Origin: Lepidostoma basale
Lineage: Eukaryota > Arthropoda > Insecta > Trichoptera > Lepidostomatidae
Length of the DNA stretch: 64,000 bases
Assembly (NCBI GenBank): GCA_022606425.2
Contig: JAHDVF020001251.1
Location: 2,714,501 to 2,778,500, forward strand
Direction: 5' to 3'
Shown here piece after piece: positions 20,600 to 31,844 of this stretch (position 1 is its first letter; each line of letters opens with the position of its first letter). The notes under the pieces were generated by a model. The model had not been told where the DNA came from, ran no database searches, and was given only the letters and a program-made list of their open reading frames with translations. A program made the position numbers and the translations under genes.

Positions 20600-21190
20600 G
20601 TTCTATTAATTGGGAGAATTAACACTTCATCTTCTCCTTCCATCTTTTTGGAAGTTGTACCTGAGATCTTCTTTTATGAGACAGACCGTCTCTTACTGTT
20701 CTTCTTCATCTTCAGTCTGTAATTGCTGTCTACTCCTGATCGTAGACCTCCTCTCGTATTTTCCACGCTGTTCTTTCTTCAGCGGTCAGCATCCAGCTAC
20801 TTCCTACACTCTTCTGGATATCGTTGCACCAACACAACGGTGGTTGTACAACTCCACGTTTTACCGTTCTTGGCACTAGCGCAGCAATCACTTTGTCCGC
20901 TTTTCATCTGGGTCGTGTCAAGCCCATCGCCTTAAATGTTTTCTGCTCTTACGGCCCTAGATTATGACATTCTGATCACATGTTTGTTCCAGAACCTTCT
21001 CTGCCATCCCCAACTTACAATATCTATAAATTCTTAGTTTTTCCAGCAATATTTCGCAGTGTCTTCATCTCGCTGGTTCAAAAGAGACTGTTGCAAGTGT
21101 TGGCTATAGATTTTTATACCCTTCATATCATAACACGGACATATCAGTTTATTCCATAATGCAACAGATGCCAACCATAGACCACTTGTC
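20600..21190 (-). mobile_element. Non-LTR RT C-terminal fragments
   Basis: The minus strand from 20940 reads a GRP..RWCNDIQKSVGSSWM-type segment and LTAEERTAWKIREEVYDQE, the usual end of an RT ORF. Further up (21034-21190) it reads ALWNKLICPCYDMKGIKIYS and LNQRDEDTAKYCW. Broken frames. Confidence 0.65.
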
Positions 21191-21194
21191 TTCT

Positions 21195-21622
21195 TCTTCT
21201 TCTCCTTATAGACCTTTGGTCTGTTCCTGAAATCAGGCTGGCCTCTCTTGGGAGGTTGACTCCAAACTATCTCTCCATCTCTTCGGCGGTCTTCCGGGGG
21301 GACGGCAGTCGGCAGGAATCTGATGCGCCACAGCGTGTGGGATTCTGGTGGGATCCATCCTCTGCACGTGCGCATTCCAGTATATTCTGCGTTGTCTGCC
21401 CCATCTTACGACATCTTCCACCTTACAGATCTCGCGGATGGCCGTGTTCCTCACCCTATCGCGAATAGTCCTTCCTGCTATCATCCTCAGCGTCCTCATC
21501 TCTGCCACCCGTACTTTAGCCTTCGTTCTTGTGGTATCCGCTCTGGTCTCAATGCTATATGTCAGTAAAGGCCTTACGCAGGTTGCACCACTTGTATAGA
21601 AATTAATTACTTTCATTGACAT
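21195..21622 (-). mobile_element. Family B non-LTR fragment
   Basis: The minus strand reads CVRPLLTYSIETRADTTRTK, LRMIAGRTIRDRVRNTAIRE, CKVEDVVRWGRQRRIYWNAH and GRPPKRWRDSLESTSQERPA. The 3' end has a ttcttcttcttctcc tail at about 21190-21205. Confidence 0.87.
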
Positions 21623-21639
21623 TTTAGTTTATGATTTTT

Positions 21640-21950
21640 TCCATACTTACATTTATTCACTTTTATAACGAGCTACTTCTCTCTAATTGTGTATATTTGT
21701 TTGAATTGTTACTTTTTGTATTATATGACCACAGATACTTCATGTCTTTGTGTGATGGGTATGTTTGTAAGCGTTTAAAAGTACCTATTCTCTTACATAA
21801 TGAGCAAATTCAGTCGGTATAGCTACTGACAAATATTTTATGAATCAAAACACTGTTTAGCATAGCTTTCCACTTTTGAGCAGATTTTTTTCGAAGTGTT
21901 TTAAAGGCCTTCATCATTGGGAGAACGATTTAAACTATTGAACGGTATAG
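21640..21950. other. Unassigned intron
   Basis: AT-rich; nothing recognised. Confidence 0.4.
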
Positions 21951-21956
21951 CTATTG

Positions 21957-22040
21957 ATTCTCGAGACATGTGATAGGTAGCTAATTTATTGTGATGTGAA
22001 TTCTACACCAGATTAATGACAATTTGACAATCACAAATTA
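21957..22040 (-). repeat. tRNA-derived SINE, body fragment
   Basis: Only the 3' body remains: acatgtgataggtagctaat, gtgaattctacaccagatta, tgacaatttgacaatcac. Confidence 0.65.
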
Positions 22041-22189
22041 AGGGTATTATTTGCAAACCTGTTAAACTCCATCATTAGATGTTTTGAGTAAATCGCAAAA
22101 AACTGATACGCTAATAAAATGCGCTTTTTTACGATATTTATTTTTTTCATCTCAACCAGTTAGTATTTTAAAAGTAATCAGCCATGAAA

Positions 22190-22495
22190 TAATCATCAAT
22201 ATGTTGATAATAAATAGAGTAATCTTAAAAAGATTAACATATGTAATCAAAATCTTCATAGATGGCACATTGAAACTGACATGTGAAATCTGGCATAGGA
22301 CTTTAACATATATACAACTTCCAAAAATTTGTCATACATGATCATAAAGAAAAGGTGGAATGGGGAATGTTGTAATTACATAAAGCGTGCGCTTAACCCA
22401 ACCAATGACAGGTCATAAGTCCTGTAAACACTTTGATCAACCATATTCAGTTTCCAATTTGCATCTTCGTCTCTATTGAGATACAATTTAATCAT
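22190..22495 (-). mobile_element. S2-related long element
   Basis: Reads aagattaacatatgtaatca, ttccaaaaatttgtcataca, then the half-palindrome gtggaatggggaatgttgta, cgcttaacccaaccaatgac, cgtctctattgagatacaat. The same order is found at 44500-44890, 57775-58260 and 61525-61897. Confidence 0.75.
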
Positions 22496-23055
22496 CATTA
22501 TGTTGATAATTAAAGTAAAATAATGAATTTCATTTTGGAGTGTTGCCAGCTTTGCAGCACTCGAGTGGAGGTTGCCATGTTTGCAACAAACCCTATATTT
22601 TAATACCAAAATTCTTCAGAATGAAGCCGAATTTGAAACTGAAAATCAATAAAAATTGTGTGCAAATGTATTATGAATAAGACCCAATTCATATCTCACT
22701 TTTGATTGTTGGTGGAGTTTGCCGGAATTGCAAATAATACCCTCAATTCATCTTTTGGTGTAGAATAAACATATAGAATATATATAAAGAACTATGCCAA
22801 GTTTGTTAATACGTAGCTGTAATATAGGGTTTTTATTAATGCCAATAGATGGCGTTGTTTCATCGTGGCTTGTAAAAAATTAAGTTTTATTTTAAATTTA
22901 GAAGATGCATCACTGTGTTTTTATTTTCATTATGCATTATTGCATTTAGAATTATGTGAGCCGTTATTTTTTAAAATGGAATAACTCAAAGTATTTAAGA
23001 ACTAGCGTTTGAATGAATTTAAAAATATTGGCAAATGTTAAATAACTTGGGTCAT
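22496..23055. other. Unassigned intron
   Basis: No gene or repeat recognised. Confidence 0.4.
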
Positions 23056-23250
23056 TAATATAAATGAAAACGTCTGCCTTTTAAGAGTTTTATTAAATTG
23101 TATATGGAATAACATGTTTTGCACTTCTAAGGCATTATCAAATGTCACATTTGATAATGCCTTAGAAGGGTGAAACATGTCATTCTATATAAAATTCCCA
23201 GAAGGCAGACGTTTTCATTTATATTAATATTTCATATAGAGTTTTACATC
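23056..23250. mobile_element. S1 snapback element
   Basis: Complete fold-back: gaaaacgtctgccttttaag and aggcagacgttttcatttat around gcattatcaaatgtcacatttgataatgcc. Arms match almost perfectly. Confidence 0.92.
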
Positions 23251-23255
23251 ATTTT

Positions 23256-23795
23256 TCTAACTAACTAACTAACTAACCATCACGCCGTCTCCCCGAAGGG
23301 GTAGGCAGAAAGAATGGACTGCCACACCTCTCTTTCCTGACATATTTCTCTCGCTTCCTCAACATTCATACATCGTGTCATGCACGCGCGTCGATTTCTC
23401 TGACTCCTCACATGGCCGACATTCAATATTTGATTTATTTGATCGTGCCACGTTTTCCTCGGTCTTCCTCTATTTCTGGTTCCATTTACATCATCAACAT
23501 ATAATTTTTTTACCATATTTCTTCATTCATTCTTTCCATATGTCCAAACCATCTTAATGATCCTTTCATTATTTTGTTCATGACACCATCATTCGCACCG
23601 CATTCACTTCTTATATTTTCATTCGACACTCTCATACACAGAGTATCCACACATTCGTCTAAGAAATCTCATTTCTACTGCATTTATTCTATTTTCATCC
23701 TTCTTTTGCCAGTTCCATGCCTCGCTTCCATACATAAGGGTCGGTAGAAGAACACCATTGTGCACTGCCATTCTAGCTTGATTATCCAAAGTAAA
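23256..23795 (-). mobile_element. Family A non-LTR 3' end
   Basis: Starts ctaactaactaactaacc (tail) and, on the minus strand, encodes GSEAWNWQKKDENRINAVEM, RRLLMW-like and GRPRKTWHDQINQILNVGHV, then MNVEEAREICQEREVWQSIL. Inserted next to an S1 element. Confidence 0.9.
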
Positions 23796-23995
23796 AAAAA
23801 AAAAAAAAATTCAAGAAACATTAATTAACTTGGGTGTTTTTTTTTCCACTATAATTTAGTGAAACTTTAAAATATAATAAACTAATGGACTTCTTCTACT
23901 TTCGATAATAATATGTTGCCAGAAATAAAATCAGAGGAAAATTAGGTCCAAATTTTTATACACATTGTCTTTACTTTTTACATAATTTTATTTAA

Positions 23996-24505
23996 CAAAA
24001 ACCTGCTAGAATGGCAGTGCACAATGGTGCTCTTCTACCGACCCTTATGCATGGAAGCGGAGCATGAAACTGGCAAAAGAAGGATGAAAGTAGAATATTT
24101 GCAGTAGAAATGAGATCTCTTAGACGAATGTGTGATACTCTGTGTATGATAGTGTCAAATGAAAATATAAGAAGTGAATGCAGTGCGAATGGTGGTGTTA
24201 TGAACAAAATTATGAAAGGATCATTAAGATGGTTTGGACATATGGAAAGAATGAATGGTAAAAAAATTATATGTTAACGATGTAAATGGAACCAGAAATA
24301 GAGGAAGACCGTGGAAAACGTGGTACAATCAAATAAATCAAATATTGAATGTCGGAGTCAGAGAAATCGACGCGCGTGAATGTCACGATGTATGAATGTT
24401 GAGGAAGCGAGAGAAATATGTCAGAAAAGAAAAGTGTGGTAGTCTATTATTTCTGCCTATCCCTTTGGGGAGACGGTGTGATGGTTAGTTTGTTAGTTAG
24501 TTTTT
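23996..24505 (+). mobile_element. Family A non-LTR 3' end
   Basis: ctagaatggcagtgcacaat through tgtcaggaaag-type sequence to ggttagtttgttagttag. Frameshifted. Confidence 0.85.
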
Positions 24506-25179
24506 AATTTTTTTTTCTTTAATTTATGAAAGAATTCGTGGTCCATTGAATGTATAATTATAAATATTAAAAAAGATATCAATGCCTTAAAAAAAATTAT
24601 GATTAACTAATTTTTTCAAAAGTGGACTTATTCCATATTCAAAAATAGCGGCTCATATATCCCGTTTGTGAAAATTCCTTTTTTGAATCAGTGTTTTTCT
24701 TTTTTTTCTAACCTTTTCTTTAATGTGCACTCTCACGCTTATTCAATATATATATACAACACAAAATATCTGTATATTTATATATATATTTATTATAAAT
24801 AGCATACTTACCTACTTGTTATGTCTATGTATATATTTATTTTGATTTATTTCACGATTTTATTTTTAAGATACAATTGTCTCAAGCGCAGATTTCAAAA
24901 ATGGAACAGATACGAAATTTGCCGTTTGAACATGGAACATGTTATTTTTATTTTAATTTTTTTCTAGCATGCTTAAATGTTACATTTATACATTCCATTT
25001 TTAAATACATTTAAAAATGGATATACATATCTAATAAGCTAGTTTACGAAAACTTCACATAAATTCATCAGAGCTTTGGATCATTTTTTTATAATGAAAA
25101 TTAATATGTATTTTCTCATAGAAATACAATAAAAATTATATATATTCCCATCTATAAATTAATAAAAATAGTCTCCAAA
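24506..25179. other. Very AT-rich intron
   Basis: No gene or repeat recognised. Confidence 0.4.
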
Positions 25180-25262
25180 AGAGAAGGATGGAGTGCCGCA
25201 TCGGTTAAAGTGTGGCAGTCCATTCTTTCTGTCTACCCCTTCGGAGAAACGGCGTGATGTTT
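25180..25262 (+). repeat. Short chimeric element with family A tail
   Basis: aaaagagaaggatggagtgc, then cgcatcggttaaagtgtgg, joined to cagtccattctttctgtcta and ccccttcggagaaacggcg. The head is not in other family A copies but is shared with 57014-57135. Confidence 0.8.
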
Positions 25263-25449
25263 ACTTAATTTTTTAATATTTTAATTTAAAAACAAGGTTA
25301 TCGCCTTATAAGGGCATCATTTTGTAATAAATATTCTTTGTCATAGATTTCTAGGTTATTTCATTATAAAATACTGATTCAGAGCTAAAAATATATGAAT
25401 TTATAATTTTAAATGTATGTATTGGGCCAATTTAAAGTAAACACAGTTT

Positions 25450-25862
25450 TCAAATCAAATCAAATCAGTTTATTTACTCAAAAGACATTACAAACAGCAT
25501 AAATGTTTAAGGCGTCTATTGAGTACTGGTCAAATATTATACACCTACAACATAATACCAGGAACGCATTAGTGATGGTTCGACATTAGGAAGACAAGAT
25601 ACTTTCTAAAGTCAAGAGTATTCGTCTCCTGAACATACTTTCACTATTATGAAAGACGTCGATCTCCGAGGAGACCGCGTTCGCTCTGTCGCTGTCGGAG
25701 ATATCTATCGGGGACAAAAAGACCAACATCCACCAGTACGGCCGAGTTCTCAAAGTATCCCCTGATTAATCTAAAGAAATGAGTTATTAGATGTCCATCT
25801 CTTCGAAGCTATAGAGAATTAGTTCCGAGCATTCCCAAAAGAAATGCTGTGGGATAGAGTCG
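25450..25862 (-). mobile_element. Jockey/R1-like 3' fragment
   Basis: Tail caaatcaaatcaaatcagtt, then the same region as 2998-3478 (agaaatgagttattagatgt; ctcttcgaagctatagaga), with a deletion around 25685. No intact frame. Confidence 0.78.
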
Positions 25863-26175
25863 TATTAGTCGTCCAGTGTTGGACATAGACCTCCCTTCCT
25901 GACTTCCACAACTCTATCCCTTGCCACTCTGTGCCATTGAGCTTCTGAGACCTGTTTGATGTCATCATACCATCTTGCTTGTCGTCTGCCCGGGTTTCTG
26001 TGTCCGGTTCTCCGTTGACACTCTAGCATGCCTGCTATCATACTACCGAGGTAGCAGAAGCTGGTCGTGGTCACAAGGGGGACACCGTGGAGCAAGATTG
26101 GTGCGGAGTCATTTGTGGACACTCGTAGGTCCACTGTCTTGGACATGTTAATCTTGAGACCGACTTTTGCCACTT
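25863..26175 (-). mobile_element. Internally deleted non-LTR RT fragment
   Basis: The minus strand reads VGLKINMSKTVDLRVS and SFCYLGSMIAG, then jumps to RRQARWYDDIKQVSEAQWHR and ARDRVVEVRKGGLCPTLDD with a stop. The two parts are normally over 100 codons apart, so an internal deletion joined them in frame. Confidence 0.75.
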
Positions 26176-26330
26176 AAATTTTAAAGTTATAAATAATTAA
26201 TTGGCCTGATACATAAAACGTACCCTATTTATGTGAAGTTTTTGTTTAACGAATGTTATTTTTATTATTATTTGAAGTAAGCAATAGTTATTTTGTATAA
26301 AACATTCATATTAAAATTCATAATGTGATA

Positions 26331-26935
26331 TTTTTTAATTAATACGAAAGAAAACACCTGTTTTCTAGAAGATTCATTATATTTTATGTGAATGACACAT
26401 TTCTTCTTTCTAAAGACCGTGCCACACTGTTTGAAACAAGCTCTCCACAGGGGTGACCTTGGTAGAGAGCTGTGGAGCCCACGGTTGGCGTAGCGTCCAC
26501 ATACTGTTTTAAACAAGCTCTCCACAGGGGTCACCTTTGTGGAGCGATGTAGAGCCCACGGTTGGTGTGGCGTTCACACTATTTAAAACAAGGCTCCTAT
26601 AAAGTTCAATAAATTCACTGATCACTTATTTTTCTGGCGTAGACACCATTTTCGTTCATACGTCCGCACTCCACCGATGCGCGATTCCGCTATGCGACAT
26701 ACGACGACATTCCGCTATGTGGATACTATGCGCGTCCGTCCACAAATTTTGGTTTCAAACAAGTGTCCACACAGTTTTAAATCGCCGGTGTAGACCGATG
26801 TGGAGAGCTTGTTTAAAAGAGTGTGGCACGGCTTTAAGAGAAGGCGAAACATATCTTTCCCATAAACTATAATAAAACATCTAGAAAACACATGTTTTCA
26901 TTTGTATTAATTATTTAATATGGAGTTTTACATCT
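26331..26935. mobile_element. S1 snapback element with a second MITE in its loop
   Basis: Left arm gttttctagaagattcatta ends at about 26410. The right arm starts gaaggcgaaacatatctttc (about 26840) and runs to the outer flank gtattaattatttaatatgg. The 426 bp between them are a separate TIR element. Confidence 0.9.
26411..26836. mobile_element. TIR element inserted in S1
   Basis: Terminal inverted repeats taaagaccgtgccacactgt and the complement ending gtgtggcacggcttta. Repeated inner words are aacaagctctccacaggggt and gttggcgtagcgtccaca. A second copy is at 36140-36403. No ORF, so non-autonomous; superfamily uncertain. Confidence 0.85.
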
Positions 26936-27332
26936 TTAAACAGTAAATTCAAAAAATCAATTTGATTTAGTTAATTTTTTATATTATTATTTCATGATTG
27001 CTTGTTGTCTGTTATTACCTCATGTCTGCCTGGATGTGATGTGATGTGGTGTCTTCCTTCTACCTACCTAACTACTGGAACTACGATGACATCCCTCGCC
27101 AACTCTCACGATGGACCCATCGCGGATTTTACACTGGTACCCCTGAATGGACTCCCAATCAATAATTTAAAAAACCAATCATTCTATATTTGAAAAAAAA
27201 TAAAACTTTTGCAAAATTGATTAAAACAAAATAAATAATAATATCCGTCGTCGTGTTCAAAAATTTAAACGTCCGTTTGATCGAAACGAATCATTCGAAC
27301 ATGGCGGATTTTTGTTCAATTCGGATGAGCAG
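26936..27332. other. End of the 23-kb intron
   Basis: No repeat recognised. It ends in gatgagcag before exon E; the pyrimidine tract there is weak. Confidence 0.5.
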
Positions 27333-27507
27333 ATTTAAGAAGAGGAAAGAGCAAGAAGCAAGGGAAGGAGAGGTCGGAATCGCAGGAGCCACCGTGACGC
27401 TTCAAGCCGGCCTCAGGACCCTGCACGAAGCTGGTCCGGAATTGAAGAGAGCCATCTCTGGGACTTTGGATGACACTATGGACGATTGTCCCGAACCCAT
27501 GCATAGG
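27333..27507 (+). CDS. Ca-alpha1D: Cav1 alpha-1 exon E: second half of IQ motif
   Basis: Completes the Arg of exon D and reads [66 protein letters not shown] finishes the IQ motif. [22 protein letters not shown] is highly conserved in Cav1 and links IQ to the distal tail. Acceptor gagcag at 27327-27332 and donor gtaagt at 27508. The exon ends in phase 0. The 23-kb intron in front of it separates the two halves of a calmodulin-binding helix. Confidence 0.96.
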
Positions 27508-27569
27508 GTAAGTTAAAATCTTTTTTTATTTCCAAATTTTAGTTAAATTATATTTTATTTTTAAATGTA

Positions 27570-28325
27570 TCCATTAAAGCTAAGATGGCAGTGCATAATG
27601 GAGTTCTAGTGCCAACCCTTATGTATGGAAGTGAAACTTGGAGCTGGAAAAAAATGATGAAAGTAGGATAAATGACGTAGAAATTATATAATGCGCGGGA
27701 AATGATAAATGATAGAATACCGAACGACGAAATTAGGAAGAAATGCAAGACAGAATTTAAAAAAGGATACCTGAAATGATTTGGACATATGGAACGAATG
27801 GACGAGAGAAAAATGGTTAAAATGTTGTATACAAGCAGCTAGAGTGGAAAGTGAAACTGTGGGAAGACCAAGGAAAGCATGGCATGACCAAATCAATCAA
27901 ATACTAATAATTAAATAAAATGATGTTTTTTAACTACTTCCACTTTTGTCTTTATTTCAACAGCGACCGGTTTCGCCAGGCTCGCTGGCATCAACTGACT
28001 GGTGACCAGGACCAGTCTGTCGATGCCAGCGAGCCTGGCGAAACCGGTTGCTGTCTAAATAAAGACAAAAGTGGAAGTAGTTAAAAAACATTGTTTTATT
28101 TAATTATTATTTAAAATGAACTTCCATCAAGAGATTTCAGTAAAATCATTTGATTATCTCAATAAAATACTGAAAGGCAGCCACATTCAAAGTAAAAAAT
28201 GGACGAGCGTGCATGTTATGATATATGAATGTGGAGGAAGCTAGAGAGGTATGTCAGGACAAAGCAGTATGGTGGTCCATCGTCTCTGCCTACACCTCCG
28301 AGAAACAGTGTGATGGTTAGTGTGT
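27570..28325 (+). mobile_element. Family A non-LTR copy split by S3
   Basis: 27570-27903 runs from ctaagatggcagtgcataat through WFGHMERMDERKMVKMLYTS to ggaaagcatggcatgaccaa. It stops at about 27903, and the last part resumes at about 28140 (atactgaaaggcagccacat ... cctacacctccgagaaacag). The S3 snapback lies between. Confidence 0.85.
27904..28112. mobile_element. S3 snapback element, best copy
   Basis: Arms of about 95 bp: aataaaatgatgttttttaa..actacttccacttttgtctt..ggtttcgccaggctcgctgg and its near-perfect complement. The centre is gactggtgaccaggaccagt. Inserted into family A. Confidence 0.92.
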
Positions 28326-28359
28326 TAAATTATATTTCCAAATAGATGTAAAGGGTATA

Positions 28360-29262
28360 GCTATCATATTTATTCTCATGATGGTGTATGAAAGAGCTGA
28401 AAGGGTTGGATGTAGGTGCCAAAATGAGCAGAGTGTCAGTAAGTTGTCTCTTGTATGCGGATGACGCTGTCCTACTTGCAGACAACGAGCATGAACTACA
28501 AGTCCCGGTGAATAGTATGTATGAGGTATTCATGCGAAATGATCTGATGATGAATGTTAATAAGTTCAAAGTAATGATCTTTGAAAAAGAAGAAATCATG
28601 ACAGTCTTCAACATTAGCGTGAATGGTGAAAATTTGGAGCAAGTAGATGAGTTCTTGTATTTAGGTAGTATGTTTACAGTGGAGAGGGATATTGAAAGAA
28701 GGGTTGGGGCAGGCAACAAAGTGAATGGTGCACTTAAAGTTGTCATCGCAAACAAAAACCTATCCAAAAATGGTGTTCTTCTACCGACCCTTATGTATGG
28801 AAGCGAAGCATGGAACTGGCAAAAGAAGGATAAAAGTAGAATAAATGCAGTAGAAATTAGATCTCTTAGACGAATACTACAGACGATACTCTGTGTATGA
28901 TAGAATGTCGAATGAAAATATAAGATGTGAATGCGGTGCAAATGATAGTGTTATGAACAAAATAATGAAAGGATCATTAAGATGGTTTGGACATATGGAA
29001 AGAATGAATGAAGAAAGAATGGTAAAAAAATTATATGTTAACGATGTAAATGGAACCAGAAATAGAGGAAGACCGAGGAAAACGTGGCACGACCAAATAA
29101 ATCAAATATTAAATGTCGGCCATGTGAGGAGTCAGAGAAATCGACGCGCAATATATGAATGTTGAGGAAGCGAGAGAAATATGTCAGGAAAAAGTGTGGC
29201 AGTCCATTCTTTCTGCCTTCCCCTTTGGCGAGACGGCGTGAGGGTTAGTTAGTTAGTTAGTT
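28360..29262 (+). mobile_element. Family A non-LTR, longest copy, with RT catalytic box
   Basis: 28388-28900 encodes LKGLDVGAKMSRVSVSCLLY, ADDAVLLADNEHELQVPV (YADD catalytic box), RNDLMMNVNKFKVMIF, ISVNGENLEQVDEFLYLGS and PTLMYGSEAWNWQKKDKSRI. A frame change follows near 28890. Then 28893-29165 reads NENIRCECGANDSVMNKIMK, LRWFGHMERMNEERMVKKLY and NRGRPRKTWHDQINQILNVG. It ends ggttagttagttagttag. It lacks the 5' half (endonuclease and RT fingers). Confidence 0.92.
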
Positions 29263-29265
29263 GAT

Positions 29266-29412
29266 CATGACATTTATCACCATATTATTGTCGCGTGAAT
29301 TCTACACCAGACCAATGATAGTGTGACAATCATACTGTCATCACCGGGAATCGAACCAGGGACTTTCGACGTGGCTGTCATAGATCTTACCACTTGACCA
29401 AGAATGTCGCCA
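29266..29412 (-). repeat. tRNA-derived SINE, minus strand
   Basis: Body first (acatttatcaccatattatt, gtgaattctacaccagacca), then the complement of the B box (gggaatcgaacc, 29348-29359) and of the A box (ttaccacttgaccaag). It abuts the family A tail. Confidence 0.85.
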
Positions 29413-29554
29413 TTATAGTTTCCATTATATTGTCACCATTTTTTTTAGAGATAATCAAATCTCTTGATGGAACATAATTTTAAATAATAATTGTTTTTCT
29501 CGATCGATGTTACGGAGATCATTGCAGTCTCCATCTTCAGAGTAGTTATAACTA

Positions 29555-29785
29555 AAAAAAAATAAGAAAAAGGATCACTTAGATGGTTTGGACATATGGA
29601 ACAAATGTTCGAGAGAAGAATGGTTAAAAAGTTGTATACATGCAGTGTGAGTAGAAAGAGATGCCGTGGACGACCGAGGAAAGCATCGACTCGAGAGGTG
29701 TGTCAAGACATAGCAGTTTATCAGTCCATCCTCTCTGCATACCCCTCTGGAGAAACAGCGAGATGGTTAGTTAGTATGTAAAAAC
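29555..29785 (+). mobile_element. Family A 3' end with small deletion
   Basis: Encodes LRWFGHMEQMFERRMVKKLY, SRKRCRGRPRKAS, then directly TREVCQDIAVYQSILSAYPS, so about 25 codons of the usual middle are missing. Tail gatggttagttagtatg. Confidence 0.85.
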
Positions 29786-30117
29786 ATTGTCAAATGTTTA
29801 ATTTGCTTGTTATAATGTTTAAACGCCCTACCTTCGTGCAAAAAAATGCAGGTTTTTTATTAATAAAATTTAATTATTAATTTTTTTTTTTAAATTATAC
29901 TCGTCCGCAAACTTCGCCTACCCCTTGTTCAACAATCATATTTATGAAGACTTGTACTCAAGTGTTGTTGGCACACGCGCGTATCCCTAAAACATTGTAC
30001 ATTTTAGGTACATTAGTTTTTCTCAAGCGCGTACGTGATACGGGATCACGTACGTTCATATACCTAGGGTGGTTATTTTACCGAAATCTCTTTGTGGAAA
30101 TTCATTTTAAATCATAT
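29786..30117. other. Unassigned intron
   Basis: No gene or repeat recognised; holds the near-palindrome cgcgtacgtgatacgggatcacgtacg at about 30030, likely chance or a small MITE centre. Confidence 0.4.
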
Positions 30118-30121
30118 TTAA

Positions 30122-30694
30122 CCCTTTCATGGCCGCAAATAAATCACACCACAGTGCTCAGCAGGCCGAATATTTTTTGTCAAAATAACTCGTCTTAATT
30201 TTTTTTTTGCTGTGTTAGAAAGAAATAATAGTTCACTTACTTAACTTATTCACTAAACGCATAATACGAAAACAAAGAACTTAACACAAAGCAAACTGTG
30301 AAGAGTTTTAAAAAAATACCGATATCACTAGCAAAACACTGATAAAATAGGCGCTGACATACCCAAAACAAGTAAAAACAAATTCTTTCATAATATTAAT
30401 TAAAAATTATACGAAAACTACGCAAACGATTGACGATTCTGACAGCGAGGACCTAATATTTTTGATTGCGATAGCCCTGGAATATGTCATATGTATACTG
30501 TCAGCTGAAACAGTTTTAGAAATTTGCCGATAAATCGTTTAAAAGTATTTGGAAACTTGATAAAATATTTCGGCATAACTAAAACAGAGAACAGTGTGTT
30601 CCGTTTCTGCCAAATTGTCAATACAAGTCAATACGGCGCAAAAATACATCACCAAAAGTACTACCGAGATATCTCGTCTCTGGCAACCATCGGG
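30122..30694. mobile_element. Possible piggyBac-type non-autonomous element
   Basis: TTAA at 30118-30121 followed by ccctttcatggcc, and ggcaaccatcggg followed by TTAA at 30695-30698. TTAA duplication with CCC..GGG ends fits piggyBac. The TIRs beyond CCC match poorly. Its 573 bp are close to the 576 bp of the clear piggyBac remnant at 63368. Confidence 0.45.
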
Positions 30695-30698
30695 TTAA

Positions 30699-30812
30699 AT
30701 AAAACAGTGTTTTTTTTAACTATTACCACGGTTCGGCCAGCAGGACCAGTCTGTCGATGCCCGCAAAAAAGTGGACGTAGTTAAAAAACATTGTTTTATT
30801 TAATTATAATGT
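30699..30812. mobile_element. S3 snapback element, shortened
   Basis: aataaaacagtgttttttttaa ... ccagtctgtcgatgcccgca ... gtggacgtagttaaaaaaca. Central part deleted. Confidence 0.8.
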
Positions 30813-30878
30813 TTGTTTGCGCTAGATGGAATGTTATATAATTGCATGTTATCAAATGCTATTATATTGTGTCTTCAG

Positions 30879-31008
30879 CGTAACCACTCGCTGTTTGGTG
30901 GCGTGTGGTCTTCCATGAGGAAGAGAGGAGGAGGAAGAGGGGGCAACAGGAGGCGTGGAGGTCCAGGTCAGAATCCCCTCGGGGGCAAGCTGTCTCCTTC
31001 TAACAGAG
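30879..31008 (+). CDS. Ca-alpha1D: Cav1 alpha-1 exon F: basic distal segment
   Basis: Starts in phase 0 after MHR of exon E: RNHSLFGGVWSSMRKRGGG, then RGGNRRRGGPGQNPLGG and KLSPSNRG. Fly Ca-alpha1D has RHHTLFGSVWSSIRRHG at this point, so the first half is conserved and the Gly/Arg-rich second half is variable. Acceptor cttcag at 30873-30878 and donor gtgagt at 31009; ends one base into Gly. Confidence 0.93.
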
Positions 31009-31189
31009 GTGAGTAAATGGGATGAGATTATATCACGGAAGTCAAATTTTTTACTTTTTGTATACATAGGTTGCCTTTTATGTTTTTACAATCGAACAAT
31101 AGATGGCGTTAGTGAGTTATGGCATCACTGTATTTGTGAACATTGACGTTTGTTATTGGGAAACCAGTGGCAACATAGTAATTGACCAA

Positions 31190-31600
31190 TTAGGTTGTTG
31201 ATAGTGAACGTTTAAAAGAATCAAGTTTGTGTGAAAATGGAGATCACTCGTGAAGGTTTTGTCACATCGTTGGATGATTTTTTATGATTTTAAAAAAGGC
31301 CTTACTCGACAACAATGCATAGAATCGCTTCGTGCAGTTTTCGGTAATGAAGCACCATCAGAGAAGACTGTTTGCAATTGGTTTGCAGAATTTTGTCGTG
31401 GTCGAGCGTCCGTCAGTGATGAATGTCGAGAAGGTCAGCCAAAATCGGTTGTCATTCCGAGAAACATCGATGCTGTGCGCAACATGATTAAAGAAGATCG
31501 GCATGTGACTTATAATATGTATTATTATAATACAAAAGGCAAATATTTCGAAAATCAATAAAACACTCTGTTTCAAACTTGTTTGTTTCTGTTTCACTTT
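31190..31600 (+). pseudogene. Mariner transposase relic, 5' part
   Basis: From ATG at 31237: MEITRE, then after a frame change YDFKKGLTRQQCIESLRAVF, GNEAPSEKTVCNWFAEFCRG, FREG-like REGQPKSVVIPRNIDAV and IKEDRHVTY. These are the two helix-turn-helix domains of a mariner transposase. After DRHVTY the frame runs into unrelated NMYYYNTKGKYFENQ and stops. The catalytic domain (about 240 residues) is deleted, so it cannot act. Confidence 0.85.
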
Positions 31601-31656
31601 TTGTAAAATCTAAAAGGCAATCCTCGTACAAAAGATATTTCGACCCAAGTGATACT

Positions 31657-31780
31657 CGTGACATGTGATAGGCAGGTAATATATAGCTATTTTATTGTTA
31701 CGTGAATTCTACACAAGACCATAGACAATGTGACAATCACACTGTCATCTCTGGAAATCGAACCCTGTTGGTTCTAACCA
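31657..31780 (-). repeat. tRNA-derived SINE, minus strand
   Basis: acatgtgataggcaggtaat, acgtgaattctacacaagac, tgacaatcacactgtcatct, then the complement of the B box (aaatcgaaccct). The A-box end is degraded. Confidence 0.8.
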
Positions 31781-31844
31781 AATTATTATTTTAAATTTTA
31801 AATTGAATCATAATATGTACAAAAGCATAAACGTTAGAAAATAA

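Noticed and set aside
30025..30060. Perfect regulatory palindrome
   Set aside because: Short near-palindrome (cgcgtacgtgat / atcacgtacg) in an unremarkable place; likely chance or a MITE scrap.
31237..31561. Active mariner transposase
   Set aside because: Lacks the whole catalytic domain and has a frameshift after the first codons.
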